The notes under the pieces are model-generated. The model saw nothing but the letters and a program-made list of their open reading frames with translations. It was not told the origin of the DNA and made no database searches. Of a stretch of 64,000 bases of DNA, positions 20,101-33,200 are shown in pieces. The translations under genes and the position numbers were made by a program. Numbering within the stretch: position 1 is the stretch's first letter; every line of letters begins with the position of its first letter. The DNA comes from Globisporangium splendens. Lineage: Eukaryota > Oomycota > Peronosporomycetes > Pythiales > Pythiaceae. The stretch lies in contig VFIW01000038.1 of assembly GCA_006386115.1 (NCBI GenBank), forward strand, positions 485,248 to 549,247, given 5' to 3'.

Positions 20101-21779
20101 TGGATGAAGAGTACTGGAAGGAGCGCACCGAGGAAGCCATCCAACGCTTCCTCAACTCCGACCTGGACTCATCGCTCACGAACATCAGGAAGCGAAGGAA
20201 CGGCGACATCGGCTCGCTCTGGACAGACATCCAGCGCCACCTGGCCACACACCAGCTCCGACTAGCCGATGTCGTCGACCCCAGCTCCGGCGAGCGACAG
20301 TGGCTCCAATTGAAGACCCCGAGCTCCAGGGACTGGCTCGAGCACACCACCGTGCTCCGACAGGTCAAGCTCCACATGAAGAATGCACACCTAAACAGGT
20401 GGAAGGAGATGTCGGACCAAGGACGCACGGTGCGAGCTCAGGGCGGTCCCGGGAGCTCATTCCTCACGCGTGGCACCGGCATGTGGGACAATGACTATGT
20501 CTTTGCAGTCCAAGCGCGCCTCAATCAGCTGGACACCAGGTCGGTGCTCAAGCGAAAAAGGGTGCGTACGAACGCCACATGCCGGTACGCTGAGTGCCGG
20601 AGCACGGAGACACTAGCCCACGTGCTGAACCACTGCCCCGGCACCAGCGACGCGGTGACCAAGCGCCACGACTCCGCGTTGAAGCTGATTACCGACACAC
20701 TCCAGCCCCGAGTGCTCCGATCGCAGGAGCGACTCCAACTCCGAGTCAACGAGACGGTCGAAGGTATGGCAGGTCAGCTCCGGCCAGACCTCCAGCTCTT
20801 CGACACCAGGAGCAAGACGGTGGTGGTCGCCGACCTGGCGATCACCTACGAAGACCACCAGCAGGACGGACCCGAGTTCTCCAGCCTAGCGGCCTCAGCC
20901 CAGCGCAAGATTGAGAAGTACCAACCCATCAAGGTGCATTTGATGCAGCAAGGATGGACGGTACACCTATCTGCACTGGTGTACGGCTCGCTCGGCTCGG
21001 TGCTACCTGGGAACTTCAAGGTATACACCGAGGAGCTCGGGCTCCTGAAGAAGGATGCCAGGCGGCTCAACACCACCATCTCGACCGAAGCGATCAAGGC
21101 GAGCCGCCGCATCTGGAACCTCCACTGCGCCCTACACCGAGGGCCAACCCGACGTGTGGAGACGCAAGCGACGACGCATCCAGATCCAGTCCAGATCCAG
21201 ACTCCAGACCGACGACTCCAGGCCAGTCCTGCTCAACTCCAACATGATCCAGCACCAGAACGCCGGCCCCAACCCACGGACACCCGGGCACCAGCCCCGG
21301 AGCAGCGAAAACGACGCGTGCGAATCACGGCACCGGCACCGGAGCAACAACAGGGAGATCGGCCAGCCACGAACTCGGCACCAGACGAACGGCAGCGACA
21401 CCAGACGCTCCATCACCGGCATCCAGCACCTCCAGGACGACAACCCGAGCTCCAACACCGACTCCCGCCCGTGCGGAACCAACCCAACCAGCCCCGGCAC
21501 CGGCGCCCGACGCTCCGAGGTGGAGCTCCGGTGCACCGAGCTCCAGCGACCGAAACGACGCGACCGACACCGGAACTTCAACGCGGGCAACCAAGCGGCA
21601 CCGGAACGCAAGTGAGACGGTCCACACTGTCCACGAGCATAGCCGGGACAGCAGCAGGGCCCAGATCAGCACCAGCTCCGACCAGAGGGGGGACAGACGG
21701 AGAAGCACGGAGGCCCACGCCTCCGGCGCGCGCAGGCAGATCGACAAGCGACCCCACAGCCACCCGACGACCCCGAAGC

Positions 21780-21963
21780 GCATTCAGTGCGACAGCCGGG
21801 ACACCAGCGACACGACAACCCCGACGCGCATACAGTGCGACAGCCGGGACACCAGCGACACGACCGGCCCGACGCACATACAGTGCGACAGCCGGGACAC
21901 CAGCGACACGACCGGCCCGACGCACATACAGTGCGACAGCCGGGACACCAGAGGCGCCGACAC
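21780..21963 (+). repeat. 48-bp tandem repeat in the B1 C-terminal tail (4 units)
   Basis: Four in-frame units encoding the SATAGTPATRPARR type repeat, as in B0 and B2. Confidence 0.88.
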
Positions 21964-22056
21964 GTGGTCCGGGGGGACCCACCGGCACCAACCAGAGCGT
22001 GTAGTGACTACACATCAAAAGGACATCGTGCGAACCCAGCCTCCCCAAGGCTACCA

Positions 22057-22093
22057 GGGCATCACCCACGTAGGGAACGGCCCTCCAAACCCA
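22057..22093 (+). promoter_or_regulatory. Conserved 3' UTR block (B1)
   Basis: The B-type version of the block shared with A, 53 nt after the stop codon. Confidence 0.5.
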
Positions 22094-22181
22094 AGAGACG
22101 CAACATGGTCACAATGAGGTAACCTCTTTATACCTGATAACCTCTTTATTTGATCGTTAATTGGTAAATATACATTCTTTC

Positions 22182-22330
22182 TCTGTTCTAATCAGTGTGA
22201 AAACTGATTGCCGGGCGACAAACCCGGCTTTATTTTCACATTTATTTCTGAGCTCGGTCGGACCGCGAGCAGCTTGCTGCCTCGTCTCTGGCTCGGTTTC
22301 CCGGGGATTGCACCTTCCCCCGGCGAGGCC
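22182..22330 (+). ncRNA. U2 snRNA 3' segment, type B (B2 leader)
   Basis: 149 nt, almost identical to the B1 segment (one difference in stem III, GGACC for GGACT). U2 elements IIa to IV are present, the 5' part is absent. Confidence 0.77.
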
Positions 22331-22675
22331 AACCCTCTATATTACGGTAGTTGTCTATTCCCTTGTTATCTTTACTGTGTTGTTTATATTTGCTACCCTT
22401 CTATTTCGCTATTGTTCTTTCTGCTCTTTCGGTAGTCGGAAACAGTACCTAATTAGACAGGCGCAGAGTAGACAGGCGGTAGTGTAACTTGCGTGTCAAA
22501 AAAAAAAAAAGAAGAAAAAAAAAAAAAAGAGGAAAGTCGACCCCACAAAAGAGCACTTTGCCACGCTTCTAGAGCGAACTAAAACAAAAGAAAAACATCA
22601 AAAGTAAGAAGACACGCAGGGCTACAAGAGAACACAAGGAATAGATAATTTCACCGTAATATATTAACAGTTGGT
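22331..22675 (+). other. B2 5' leader
   Basis: Same organisation as the B1 leader. The A tract (22498-22535) is interrupted by GAAG and GAGG. I see no gene in it. Confidence 0.7.
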
Positions 22676-25600
22676 ATGCGTCTCTACTGGCCCCGTTTCG
22701 AGACCCGCGACCGCGCGGACTCCATCGGGAGCAACGCCTCCACTGTCTCGTCCAGTCAGGGGTCGCTCGGCAGCGATGCCGGCTTCCTCCTAGACAGCGA
22801 CGAGGACAGCGACGTCGAGGACGACCTCGACAACGACGAAGACCACCACCACCACGCTCACGAAGACCCGCCGCCGCCACCACCACCCCAAACCCGCGCC
22901 ACGGTCACGGAGGTGCACCCGCACAGAGGACCACACTACGTGTGCACTCTGTGTGGGTTCAGCGCCCCCCACATGTTCGTGCTCGGCCGCCACCGCGCAC
23001 TCGCACACGAGAATGACCACTTTGTGGACATCTTCACGTGCGAGTGTGCGTGCGACCGGCACTTTACCACCCGCGGTGCTGCTGCTAACCACGAACGTGG
23101 ATGCAGCACCGCCCAGAACACTACCACACTTGGCCTTGCGCCACAGAATGATGGTCCTGACCCGGAGACAGCCGCGCCAAGCAGCATCCCCGAGCCAGGG
23201 CCATCCCCAACCACGATGTCCCCCCTCGCCACGGTACCCGAGCGCACTTCAACGTGCACGAGTACCGTCGGCTACCAAACCGAGGGTGCCAAGAGGCGCC
23301 GCCTCGCCCCTCCCCTCCCCGATGACGAACGTCAGCAAGGTGCCAGTGTACCCCCCTCCCAGACGACGGTGTTCCTCACCGACCTGCTGACGCTCACCCG
23401 GTACCGAGTACACCAAGACAACGACGCCGCACACCCAGTCCCCCCTCCAGCGACGACAACGACAACAACCAACACTCAGGTAAGTATAGTGAACTCAAAT
23501 GAAATGGTTATTAACTATGATTATCCCCTACAGCGACGGTTTTCGGCCCCCAGACCGAAAACCCAACATACGAAAACGAGAATCCGAGCACCTACGAAGA
23601 CGACGACGCATGGGCGGAGTCAACCGACAGTGCCCGAGCACAAATCGACATCCCTCCGGCCCAGACCAGCTTTTTTGACGAAGAAAACTCAAGTTTGGAT
23701 GCGGCAATTGCGGTTTCTGGCCCTGGGACCGCCGTAACGGCTGATCTCAGGCCAGGAACTCCACGCACAACCGCCGCAACATGTGAGATGACCCAAGACC
23801 CAGCTCCAATGACTGGTCTGAGTGCAGAACCGGCACTTTTGACCCAATTTGGGCCTGGTGCACCTACGAACCCAGCTCCAGCGACCAGCCCAAGTACGGA
23901 AAGTGCACTTTTGACCAGATTTGGTGCAAATGCAACCAGGGACCAAGCATCTGGTGCTAGTCCAGGGCCTGTGTCAGCTATTGCTGGTGGCACAGGAGCA
24001 AATGCAAGACCAGAACCGACCGAAAGTGCACTTCCGCGTGCGCGGCCACCCCGCGCGAACCTAACTACTGCTCGGAACAGTAGTTTGGGCCCCAGAAATG
24101 CAATTTCTGTGGGGGAAAGTGCAAATGCACGCACAACTACTGCTCCGAGCAGTAGTTTGAGCCATGAGAACGCTCCGCCCGTGCCAGAGAATGCTCTAGC
24201 ACGTCCAACTACTGCTCGGAACAGTAGTTTGGGCCCCAGAAATGCAATTTCTGTGGGGGAAAGTGCAAATGCACGCACAACTACTGCTCCGAGCAGTAGT
24301 TTGAGCCATGAGAACGCTCCGCCCGTGCCAGAGAATGCTCTAGCACGTCCAACTACTGCTCGGAACAGTAGTTTGGGCCCCAGAAATGCAATTTCTGTGG
24401 GGGAAAGTGCAAATGCACGCACAACTACTGCTCCGAGCAGTAGTTTGAGCCATGAGAACGCTCCGCCCGTGCCAGAGAATGCTCTAGCACGTCCAACTAC
24501 TGCTCGGAACAGTAGTTTGGGCCCCAGAAATGCAATTTCTGTGGGGGAAAGTGCAAATGCACGCACAACTACTGCTCCGAGCAGTAGTTTGAGCCATGAG
24601 AACGCTCCGCCCGTGCCAGAGAATGCTCTAGCACGTCCAACTACTGCTCGGAACAGTAGTTTGGGCCCCAGAAATGCAATTTCTGTGGGGGAAAGTGCAA
24701 ATGCACGCACAACTACTGCTCCGAGCAGTAGTTTGAGCCATGAGAACGCTCCGCCCGTGCCAGAGAATGCTCTAGCACGTCCAACTACTGCTCGGAACAG
24801 TAGTTTGGGCCCCAGAAATGCAATTTCTGTGGGGGAAAGTGCAAATGCACGCACAACTACTGCTCCGAGCAGTAGTTTGAGCCATGAGAACGCTCCGCCC
24901 GTGCCAGAGAATGCTCTAGCACGTCCAACTACTGCTCGGAACAGTAGTTTGGGCCCCAGAAATGCAATTTTGGAGGCGGCTAGTACAGCGATGAGAACGA
25001 GGACTCAAGGAGAGCGAACCCTCACCGCGAACCCATTGAATTGGAGGTCAGACACGGTGCCAGCGGCCCGTCCTGACCGAAATGAGCGAGTTTTGACGGC
25101 GAGACCGTCTCGATGGCGATCCGCAACCACTCCTACGACGCCAACCACGACTGAAGCTATCAACGAGACCCCGGCGACCACGACAACGACCCAAGCGATC
25201 ACGCCAGAAGCACCAGACGACGGCCGGCCATGGTTATTGAGATTTGATGGAGCATGTCCAGGAAATCCAGGGAAAGGAGGCGCTGGATCAGCCCTCTATG
25301 AACCTGGAGGAGCCATCCTCTGGACATGCCACCACTTTCTACCCGAGAATTTCAACACAAACAACACCGCCGAGTACACAGCGTTACTCGACGGCGTCCA
25401 GGCGGCCAAACGACATGGAGCAAGGCGACTCCGAGTGGAAGGGGATAGCATACTCGTCATCAGGCAGGTCCGAGGCATATATGCATGCGGCAATAAGCGT
25501 CTGAGAGCACTTAGAAACCGCATCCTCAGATGCCTACGGAGCCTCGACAGCTTCGAGCTCCACCACATCGACCGCAAGGCAAACACCCAAGCGGACGCAC

Positions 25601-28600
25601 TCGCAAACCGTGCACTCGACCACGCCGCAACGAAATCGGTGTGCGCGGTGCACGGTGCTGGCGATGACCGATGCTGGACCCCGATCCAACGGAAGACGAC
25701 CTCGCAGCGGCCAGACCCAGAGGCCACCGTCGATGAGGAAATGAAGGAAACCAGCGACGATGACGAAGAAGTAGTGCGCCGTGATGAGGGAGAGGTGTAC
25801 GCACCTGTACGACTGGAACCAGGCACGATCCCGGCAAAACGACCAAGACTGCAACTACGAGCGCTGAGTGAGAACGAGGATGAAAAGAGCCGAGCGATAA
25901 TAGAGAGGTTCGCCAAGAAGATGGCCACCAAGATCACCGACTGTGAGGATTGGGAAACCGGAGAAGGATATATTACAGCACTTACTATGCAAATGTATGA
26001 CCTACTCCAGGAGTACTCCACAACGAAGAAACCCCGATCAATGATGAAGACCAAGAAGAAAACCACAGCGACCAAGACGATGATGCGACCACCACGACCA
26101 AGCACACAGCACCGTGAAGCGCGACTTGAAGAAGCACTCGACGACCTGATCATCGCACAGCGGGCTGAACCCAGCCAACAAGGACGCATCCAAAAAGCAC
26201 GTCGGCGGGTGGGCCGAGTGAAAGCGGCAATCCTGAGATCAAAGCTCCGGCTCAAATTTGAGCAAAAAGAAAAAGAGTGCGTACAGGAACTCCTCCGAGG
26301 AGTGAACGAGGACGTCACTGAGGGTCCAATGGAAGACACCACCTGTCCCATCGGCAGGGAGGACCTGTACGCATTCTTCCAAGGCGTCAACACACCGAAC
26401 ATGGTGTTTGACTTTGACAGCGATGTAGGAGCACCGTTCCGAGCGGTGCTCCAGCGGCTGCCACCCCCGGAGCAGGTCCGAGAGGCATTAACCGATGACC
26501 TCACGATAGATGAGATCGAGGACCAACTCCAGATCGTGAACGGTGCCTCCAGCCCCGGACTGGATGGCATCGGCCACGATGTATATAAGCACTTCCGGCT
26601 CCAGTTGCTACCCGCACTCCACGCAGCCTTCAGCTTCTGCTGGAAGCACAGAAAGGTCCCCACTGCGTGGAAAGTGGGCACGGTCAGGCTCCTATACAAA
26701 AAGGGAGACCCGAACCAACCCAGCAACTGGAGACCGATATGCTTGCAACAATGCATCTACAAGCTCTACTCAGGCATCCTTGCGAAGAGATTCACTCGTT
26801 GGATGGACACCAACGAGCGATTCTCACTAGCGCAGAAGGGATTCAGAGCATTCAATGGATGCCACGAACACAACTTCCTGAGCACCTCGCTCCTCGACCA
26901 AACGAGACGGATGCACAGGAAGTTGTACAACGTGTGGTATGACCTGAAGAATGCCTTCGGGTCCCTGCCACAGGAGCTCATGTGGCGAGTCCTCGGGATG
27001 CTCCGAGTCGATGCTGCTTTCATCGAGCGCGCTCAGAACATCTACGAGGACTCCCACTTTGTCGTGAACAACGCCCACGATGGCCCCACGGACCCCATCC
27101 GCCAGGAGATCGGCGTGTACCAGGGTTGCCCGCTCAGTCCGTACCTCTTCATTGCGGCCCTGATACCGCTGCTCCGAGGGCTCCAGGAGCTACCTGGCGT
27201 GGGAGTGCCGCTCGCGGAGAACTTCAGACCATGTGTCTCGGCGTACGCCGACGACATCAAGATCTTCAGTGACTCCGCGAGCGGCATCAGGTCAGCGCAC
27301 CAACTAGTGGAACGCTTCCTGAAATGGACCACGATGCGAGCCAACCCGTCCAAGTGCGCTCTGCTGGCGGTAACCACGAACTCCCGTGGGAACCCTGAGC
27401 TCGACACCGAGCTCCAGCTGCATCTGGACGGCACCCCGATACCCAGGCTCACTCTCAGCGACAGCTATGCATACCTAGGTATCGGGGATGGCTTTGACCA
27501 CATCCAGCGCAGGTTTGCCTTGGTGCCAAAGCTGGGGGAGTTGAAAAAGAACGTGGTGGCACTCCTCCGCTCACCTTTGGCACCATGGCAGATCCTGAAG
27601 GCAGTGAAGACGTACATCTACCCCCAGGTAGAATACGCGCTCCGCCATCTCAGGCCCCTGCACTCCCAACTCCAGGGTTTCGACCGCGTACTGAGCAAGG
27701 GTCTGAGGCACCTCCTCCGCCTACCCAGCTCCGCCACCACAGCGTTCATGTACGCACCGACATCCCATGGAGGCCTGGGGCTACTGCCACTCACCGAGCT
27801 CCATGCAGCACTGCAGATAGCTCATGGGTGGCAGATGCTCCACTCCAAAGACCACACCATCCAGGCGGTGGCGCGCACGCAGATCACGCAGATCATACGA
27901 AAGCGCTACCGGCTGGATGAAGAGTACTGGAAGGAGCGCACCGAGGAAGCCATCCAACGCTTCCTCAACTCCGACCTGGACTCATCGCTCACGAACATCA
28001 GGAAGCGAAGGAACGGCGACATCGGCTCGCTCTGGACAGACATCCAGCGCCACCTGGCCACACACCAGCTCCGACTAGCCGATGTCGTCGACCCCAGCTC
28101 CGGCGAGCGACAGTGGCTCCAATTGAAGACCCCGAGCTCCAGGGACTGGCTCGAGCACACCACCGTGCTCCGACAGGTCAAGCTCCACATGAAGAATGCA
28201 CACCTAAACAGGTGGAAGGAGATGTCGGACCAAGGACGCACGGTGCGAGCTCAGGGCGGTCCCGGGAGCTCATTCCTCACGCGTGGCACCGGCATGTGGG
28301 ACAATGACTATGTCTTTGCAGTCCAAGCGCGCCTCAATCAGCTGGACACCAGGTCGGTGCTCAAGCGGAAAAGGGTGCGTACGAACGCCACATGCCGGTA
28401 CGCTGAGTGCCGGAGCACGGAGACACTAGCCCACGTGCTGAACCACTGCCCCGGCACCAGCGACGCGGTGACCAAGCGCCACGACTCCGCGTTGAAGCTG
28501 ATTACCGACACACTCCAGCCCCGAGTGCTCCGATCGCAGGAGCGACTCCAACTCCGAGTCAACGAGACGGTCGAAGGTATGGCAGGTCAGCTCCGGCCAG

Positions 28601-29817
28601 ACCTCCAGCTCTTCGACACCAGGAGCAAGACGGTGGTGGTCGCCGACCTGGCGATCACCTACGAAGACCACCAGCAGGACGGACCCGAGTTCTCCAGCCT
28701 AGCGGCCTCAGCCCAGCGCAAGATTGAGAAGTACCAACCCATCAAGGTGCATTTGATGCAGCAAGGATGGACGGTACACCTATCTGCACTGGTGTACGGC
28801 TCGCTCGGCTCGGTGCTACCTGGGAACTTCAAGGTATACACCGAGGAGCTCGGGCTCCTGAAGAAGGATGCCAGGCGGCTCGACACCACCATCTCGACCG
28901 AAGCGATCAAGGCGAGCCGCCGCATCTGGAACCTCCACTGCGCCCTACACCGAGGGCCAACCCGACGTGTGGAAACGCAAACGACGACGCATCCAGATCC
29001 AGTCCAGATCCAGACTCCAGACCGACGACTCCAGGCCAGTCCTGCTCAACTCCAACATGATCCAGCACCAGAACGCCGGCCCCAACCCACGGACACCCGG
29101 GCACCAGCCCCGGAGCAGCGAAAACGACGCGTGCGAATCACGGCACCGGCACCGGAGCAACAACAGGGAGATCGGCCAGCCACGAACTCGGCACCAGACG
29201 AACGGCAGCGACACCAGACGCTCCAGCACCGGCGTCCAGCACCTCCAGGACGACAACCCGAGCTCCAACACCGACTCCCGCCCGTGCGGAACCAGCCCAA
29301 CCAACCCCGGCACCGGCGCCCGACGCTCCGAGGTGGAGCTCCGGTGCACCGAGCTCCAGCGACCGAAACGACGCGACCGACACCGGAACTTCAACGCGGG
29401 CAACCAAGCGGCACCGGAACGCAAGTGAGACGGTCCACACTGTCCATGAGCATAGCCGGGACAGCAGCAGGGCCCAGATCAGCACCAGCTCCGACCAGAG
29501 GGGGGACAGACGGAGAAGCACGGAGGCCCACGCCTCCGGCGCGCGCAGGCAGATCGACAAGCGACCCCACAGCCACCCGACGACCCCGAAGCGCATTCAG
29601 TGCGACAGCCGGGGCACCAGCGACACGACAACCCCGACGCGCATACAGTGCGACAGCCGGGACACCAGCGACACGACCGGCCCGACGCGCATACAGTGCG
29701 ACAGCCGGGACACCAGCGACACGACCGGCCCGACGCACATTCAGTGCGACAGCCGGGACACCAGAGGCGCCGACACGTGGTCCGGGGGGACCCACCGGCA
29801 CCAACCAGAGCGTGTAG
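22676..29817 (+). CDS. B-type polyprotein of B2, one base short inside a putative intron
   Basis: It starts MRLYWP at 22676 and holds the two zinc fingers. The intron-like cassette at 23480-23533 is 54 nt here against 55 in B1 and B3, so the unspliced frame ends at 23737. The downstream frame, open to 29817, holds the 144-bp repeat region, RNase H (DGA near 25247, AEY, GDS, QAD), RT (YDLKNAFGS, YQGCPLSP, YADD near 27244), zinc knuckle, RPD...D endonuclease and tail. Splicing from the second donor (23484) would remove 50 nt and join both parts in frame, giving the same protein as the other B copies. So this copy is either dead unspliced or functional if spliced. Confidence 0.8.
23480..23533 (+). 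other. Intron-like cassette in B2 (54 nt)
   Basis: Same donor, branch-like and acceptor sequences as B1, with one base fewer before CCCCTACAG. The missing base lies strictly inside the putative intron. Confidence 0.55.
24063..24971 (+). repeat. 144-bp tandem repeat in B2 (6 units plus partial)
   Basis: Unit starts at 24063, 24207, 24351, 24495, 24639 and 24783, with a partial unit from 24927. The units are almost identical, which points to recent expansion or homogenisation. Confidence 0.95.
29593..29776 (+). repeat. 48-bp tandem repeat in the B2 C-terminal tail (4 units)
   Basis: Four in-frame units with the same order of variants as B0 (first unit GAPATRQ, last ending PEAPTRG). Confidence 0.88.
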
Positions 29818-29869
29818 TGACTACACATAAAAAGGACATTGTGCGAACCCAGCCTCCCCAAGGCTACCA

Positions 29870-29906
29870 GGGCATCACCCACGTAGGGAACGGCCCTCCA
29901 AACCCA
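29870..29906 (+). promoter_or_regulatory. Conserved 3' UTR block (B2)
   Basis: B-type block 53 nt after the stop codon, although the next unit is A-type. Confidence 0.5.
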
Positions 29907-29994
29907 AGAGACGCAACATGGTCACAATGAGGTAACCTCTTTATACCTGATAACCTCTTTATTTGATCGTTAATTGGTAAATATACATTCTTTC

Positions 29995-30141
29995 TCTGTT
30001 CTAATCAGTGTGAAAACTGATTGCCGGGCGACAAACCCGGCTTTATTTTCACATTCATTTTTGAGGGTGTCGCCTGGCAGAGCAGCTTGCTGTGAGCCTG
30101 CGACCGGTCTCCCGGGGATTGCACTCTCCCCCGGCGAGGCC
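29995..30141 (+). ncRNA. U2 snRNA 3' segment, type A (A3 leader)
   Basis: 147 nt, type A, although the element before it (B2) is B-type. All U2 elements from IIa to IV are intact. Confidence 0.78.
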
Positions 30142-30254
30142 CACTACACTTGACTCTTTCTACTTTCCGACTTCCTCCCATCCCTCTCTCTCCGCGCACA
30201 CTCTCTCTCTCTTCTAATTTTAGTCTCGTACTGAATTTAGTTAGTTTAGAGAGG

Positions 30255-33200
30255 ATGCGCTTCTTCTGGCCGCTGCGCGACCGCTCCCCGTCCACGGACA
30301 GCGAGTGCTCCACAGCCAGTCAGAGCAGCCTCGCCAGCGACGCGTCTTTTTATAGCGCAGCTGGCGGGGAGGAGATGAGCACCGCGCCCTCTCGCCCAGC
30401 GGACCCGATAGTGGACCTCCGAGGGGATCCGCCAGCGGATCCACTGGGGGATCCACCAGAGGATCCGCTGGGGGACCAGCCGCCCATGCCGTGCTTCACG
30501 TTTGGAGCCGGCTGGGAGCCGCAAGACCCCCTCCGAGTCGCCGCGGGAGGTGCAAGCTTCCCGGGCCCCCAGCCACCCCCAGGCGCTGCAACTTCGGGCA
30601 CGGGTGCGCAACCTGCTGCGCCCATTGCACCTCAACGTGCTGCGGCGCGGACGACCTCTGGCAGAAATGACAGAATCGCGCCGTCCTCCGCGCCGCAGCT
30701 CGTTTTTGACATCGAAGCGCCGTCCGCCCGATCCGCTCCGGGCGGACGGGTCCAAGATCCGAGCGGACGCGCCCTCCCCCCAGCTTTTCTCGGTCTCCCA
30801 CTGACCGAGAACCGAGCTGATGGCGCTGCCCCAACAGCAGCGCCTCGAGCCCCGACGCCAGCCGAAGCCCCCCTCGACCGCGCCAGCCACACTGGCTCGC
30901 TCCGACCACCAGCGACTCTCCCGCCGACCGCCGCCGACTCCCTCGCCGACCGCGCGCCCCCCGCTCTCCCTGACCCCCCTTGTGCCCGCCCAGAACGAGG
31001 CGAATCGCTCGCCGATGGGCGAGCACCCGACCTCGCCACCGAGCGTGACGAGATTCCAGCACCAGCGCCACCGTCTTCCCCCCGTGAACTCTTGCAGCCG
31101 CTCGACGGCAGCTCCCAAGACGTGGCGCTGGCGGTGTACGCGCACAACGCCGCGCTCTTTGAGTGCACGTTGTGTGCGCACACCGCGCGGGATCTCGCCG
31201 CGCTCCAACAGCATCGGCGCTCCACGCACCGCAACACCCGCTTCGTGGACCACTTCCACAGCGGGTGCGCGTGCGGCGTGAGCTTTTTCTCGCGTGCGGC
31301 GGCGACCAAGCACGCGCGCGAATGTCCAGAGAGCGCGCTCTCGGCCGCCGCCGCCGCGCGCACCGCAGCGGCCAACACCGCAGGTATGTCTCTCGGCGCC
31401 GACGAACGCGACGACCTCGCGTCCGCCGGCGTCTTGCATGATGTTGCATCCCCCGCCTTTGGCAGCATTTTGCCGGCTGCGCTTGCGACCGCGGCAGACG
31501 CACCGAGCGCCACCGCGACCGCAGACGCAGCCACGCAGCAGAGCACTGTGCCCCCCGCTGCCGCCCAACCCCCCCGGCGTGCGCACGTCCCCCCCGTGCC
31601 GCGCGCCCTCTCGCCACCGTCCGCGCTGCGGATTGGTGGCAAACGCCGACGCCTCAACGACGACGACGACGACAGCGGCGGTGACCTCGATGTGCTGATG
31701 CACGACGACGACAGCGGCGGTGACCTCGATGTGCTGATGCACGACGACGACAGCGGCGGTGACCTCGATGTGCTGATGCACGACGAGGACATCGCTGCAC
31801 ACGTGGAGGCGCTCCCAGAGCCGCACCACAACGGCGCAGCAGCACCTGTGCCGACCGGCCCCGCGACCACGCGCCGCCGCCACACGCGATGGGGACCCAG
31901 AGTGCTCGTGAACGTGGCGCGCCTTCCGCGCCGCACTCACACACGCTGGGGCCCTCCACTCCACCGCGGCCACCAGCATGCAGCAAACATGGAGAACTCG
32001 AACCAGCTGCGGGTGGCCGCGGCGGAGGACGCAGCGACAGCGCGGAACGCGAGCGCACCAGCGAGCGCAACAGCAGCAGCGACAGCGACGACCGCGCCAA
32101 CGCGCCAACGACGACGCAGACGACCGACACCAGCGACGAGCGCGGCAACCGCGACAACCACGACGACACGCGAACCGACGCCGAGTACGACAACAAGCAC
32201 CAGAGACGCGCCGACGCGCCAACGACGCCGCGGACGATCGAGAGCGGCGACAACAACGACGAGCGCGCCGACTGCGAACACGAGCGCGGCGACGGCGACA
32301 CCTGCGACGACGACACGCGCGACACCTGCGAGCGCGACAACGACAGCAACGACTCGAACCAAGGCACCGGGTCCGACGGCAACAGCGACGGCCACAGCTC
32401 CGACGGCGACACCATCGGACGCAACCTGGACCCTGCGATTTGACGGCGCATGCCGCCACAACCCAGGGCCAGGCGGAGCTGGCGCAGCGCTGTTCGCCCC
32501 CGACGGAGCCGTGGTATGGACTTGCGTCCACTACATGCCCGGCACCGAGACGAACAACACGGCCGAGTACACGGCCATGCTGACGGGTGTCGAGAGCGCA
32601 GTGCAGCACGGCGCCACGAGCCTGCGCGTGGAAGGCGACAGCCACCTTGTGCTGTCGCAGGTACGCGGCACGTTCGCCTGCGCGAACAAACGCCTGCGCG
32701 GCCTGCGCAACCGCGTCCGCGCGGCACTGCGGCGCATCGAGTGCACGCGGCTGGTGCACATCGACCGGCAGGCCAACGCGCACGCCGACCGCCTCGCCAA
32801 CCGCGCGCTCGACACCAAGCGCACCAAGACTCAGTGCGCGCAGCACTGTGAGGGCGATGAGCGCTGCTACCACCCTGAGCGGCCCCTGGCGTCCCGCAGC
32901 GAACGGCCAGCACCCGAGCAACAGCGCAGCGACCACGGCGACTCCGCCCACGACCACGCCGACAACGACGTGGACATGGAAGCGGACGAGGCCGACGCCG
33001 CGACAGCAGCGCGCAATGAAGGCGAGCTCTTTCCGGCCATGCCGCTCAGCGCGGACGCGTTCCCTGCCCGGCAGCCGCGACTGCGCCTCCGTCAGCTCAG
33101 CGACGAGGAATTCGACGCAGCCGCGGCGGCCGTGGAGCAGATGGCGCAGATCTGGGCGTGCCGCATTGACGACGCCCCAGATTGGGACACGGGCGAAGGG

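Larger units (their letters stand above)
14680..22004 (+). pseudogene. B-type polyprotein of B1, broken in two places
   Basis: It starts MRLYWP at 14680. Zinc fingers and the intron-like cassette (15484-15538) are read through in frame. A 29-nt partial duplication of the 144-bp repeat near 16250-16300 shifts the frame, and the first frame stops at 16338. The second frame covers the remaining repeats and the RNase H (near 17407-17790) and stops at 17915 in a patch dense with substitutions and indels (about 17880-18230). The third frame, from about 18228, holds RT (YADD near 19430), zinc knuckle (near 20578), endonuclease and the tail to 22004, all intact. Flanking sequence is nearly identical to B2, so the patch is an outlier. 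Confidence 0.85.
14186..22181 (+). mobile_element. B1: B-type Utopia-like retrotransposon, degraded
   Basis: At 7996 bp this is the longest unit, because its 144-bp repeat has seven units. U2 segment 14186-14334, leader 14335-14679, coding region 14680-22004, 3' UTR 22005-22181. Two independent lesions break the frame: a 29-nt partial duplication in the repeat and an indel-rich patch at about 17880-18230. Confidence 0.92.
22182..29994 (+). mobile_element. B2: B-type Utopia-like retrotransposon
   Basis: 7813 bp, directly after B1. U2 segment 22182-22330, leader 22331-22675, coding region 22676-29817, 3' UTR 29818-29994. The only break in its frame is one base missing inside the intron-like cassette. 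Confidence 0.93.

Noticed and set aside
23592..24854. 420-codon minus-strand frame over the B2 repeats
   Set aside because: A 144-bp repeat is a multiple of three, so any frame open in one unit stays open in all; it is a shadow.
30246..32957. Very long minus-strand frames (up to 903 codons) opposite the N-terminal half of A elements, also at 36670-39342 and 49441-52062
   Set aside because: They are Arg/Cys/Gly/Ala-rich with no domain, arise from high GC and codon bias opposite the real gene, and change frame freely between copies.
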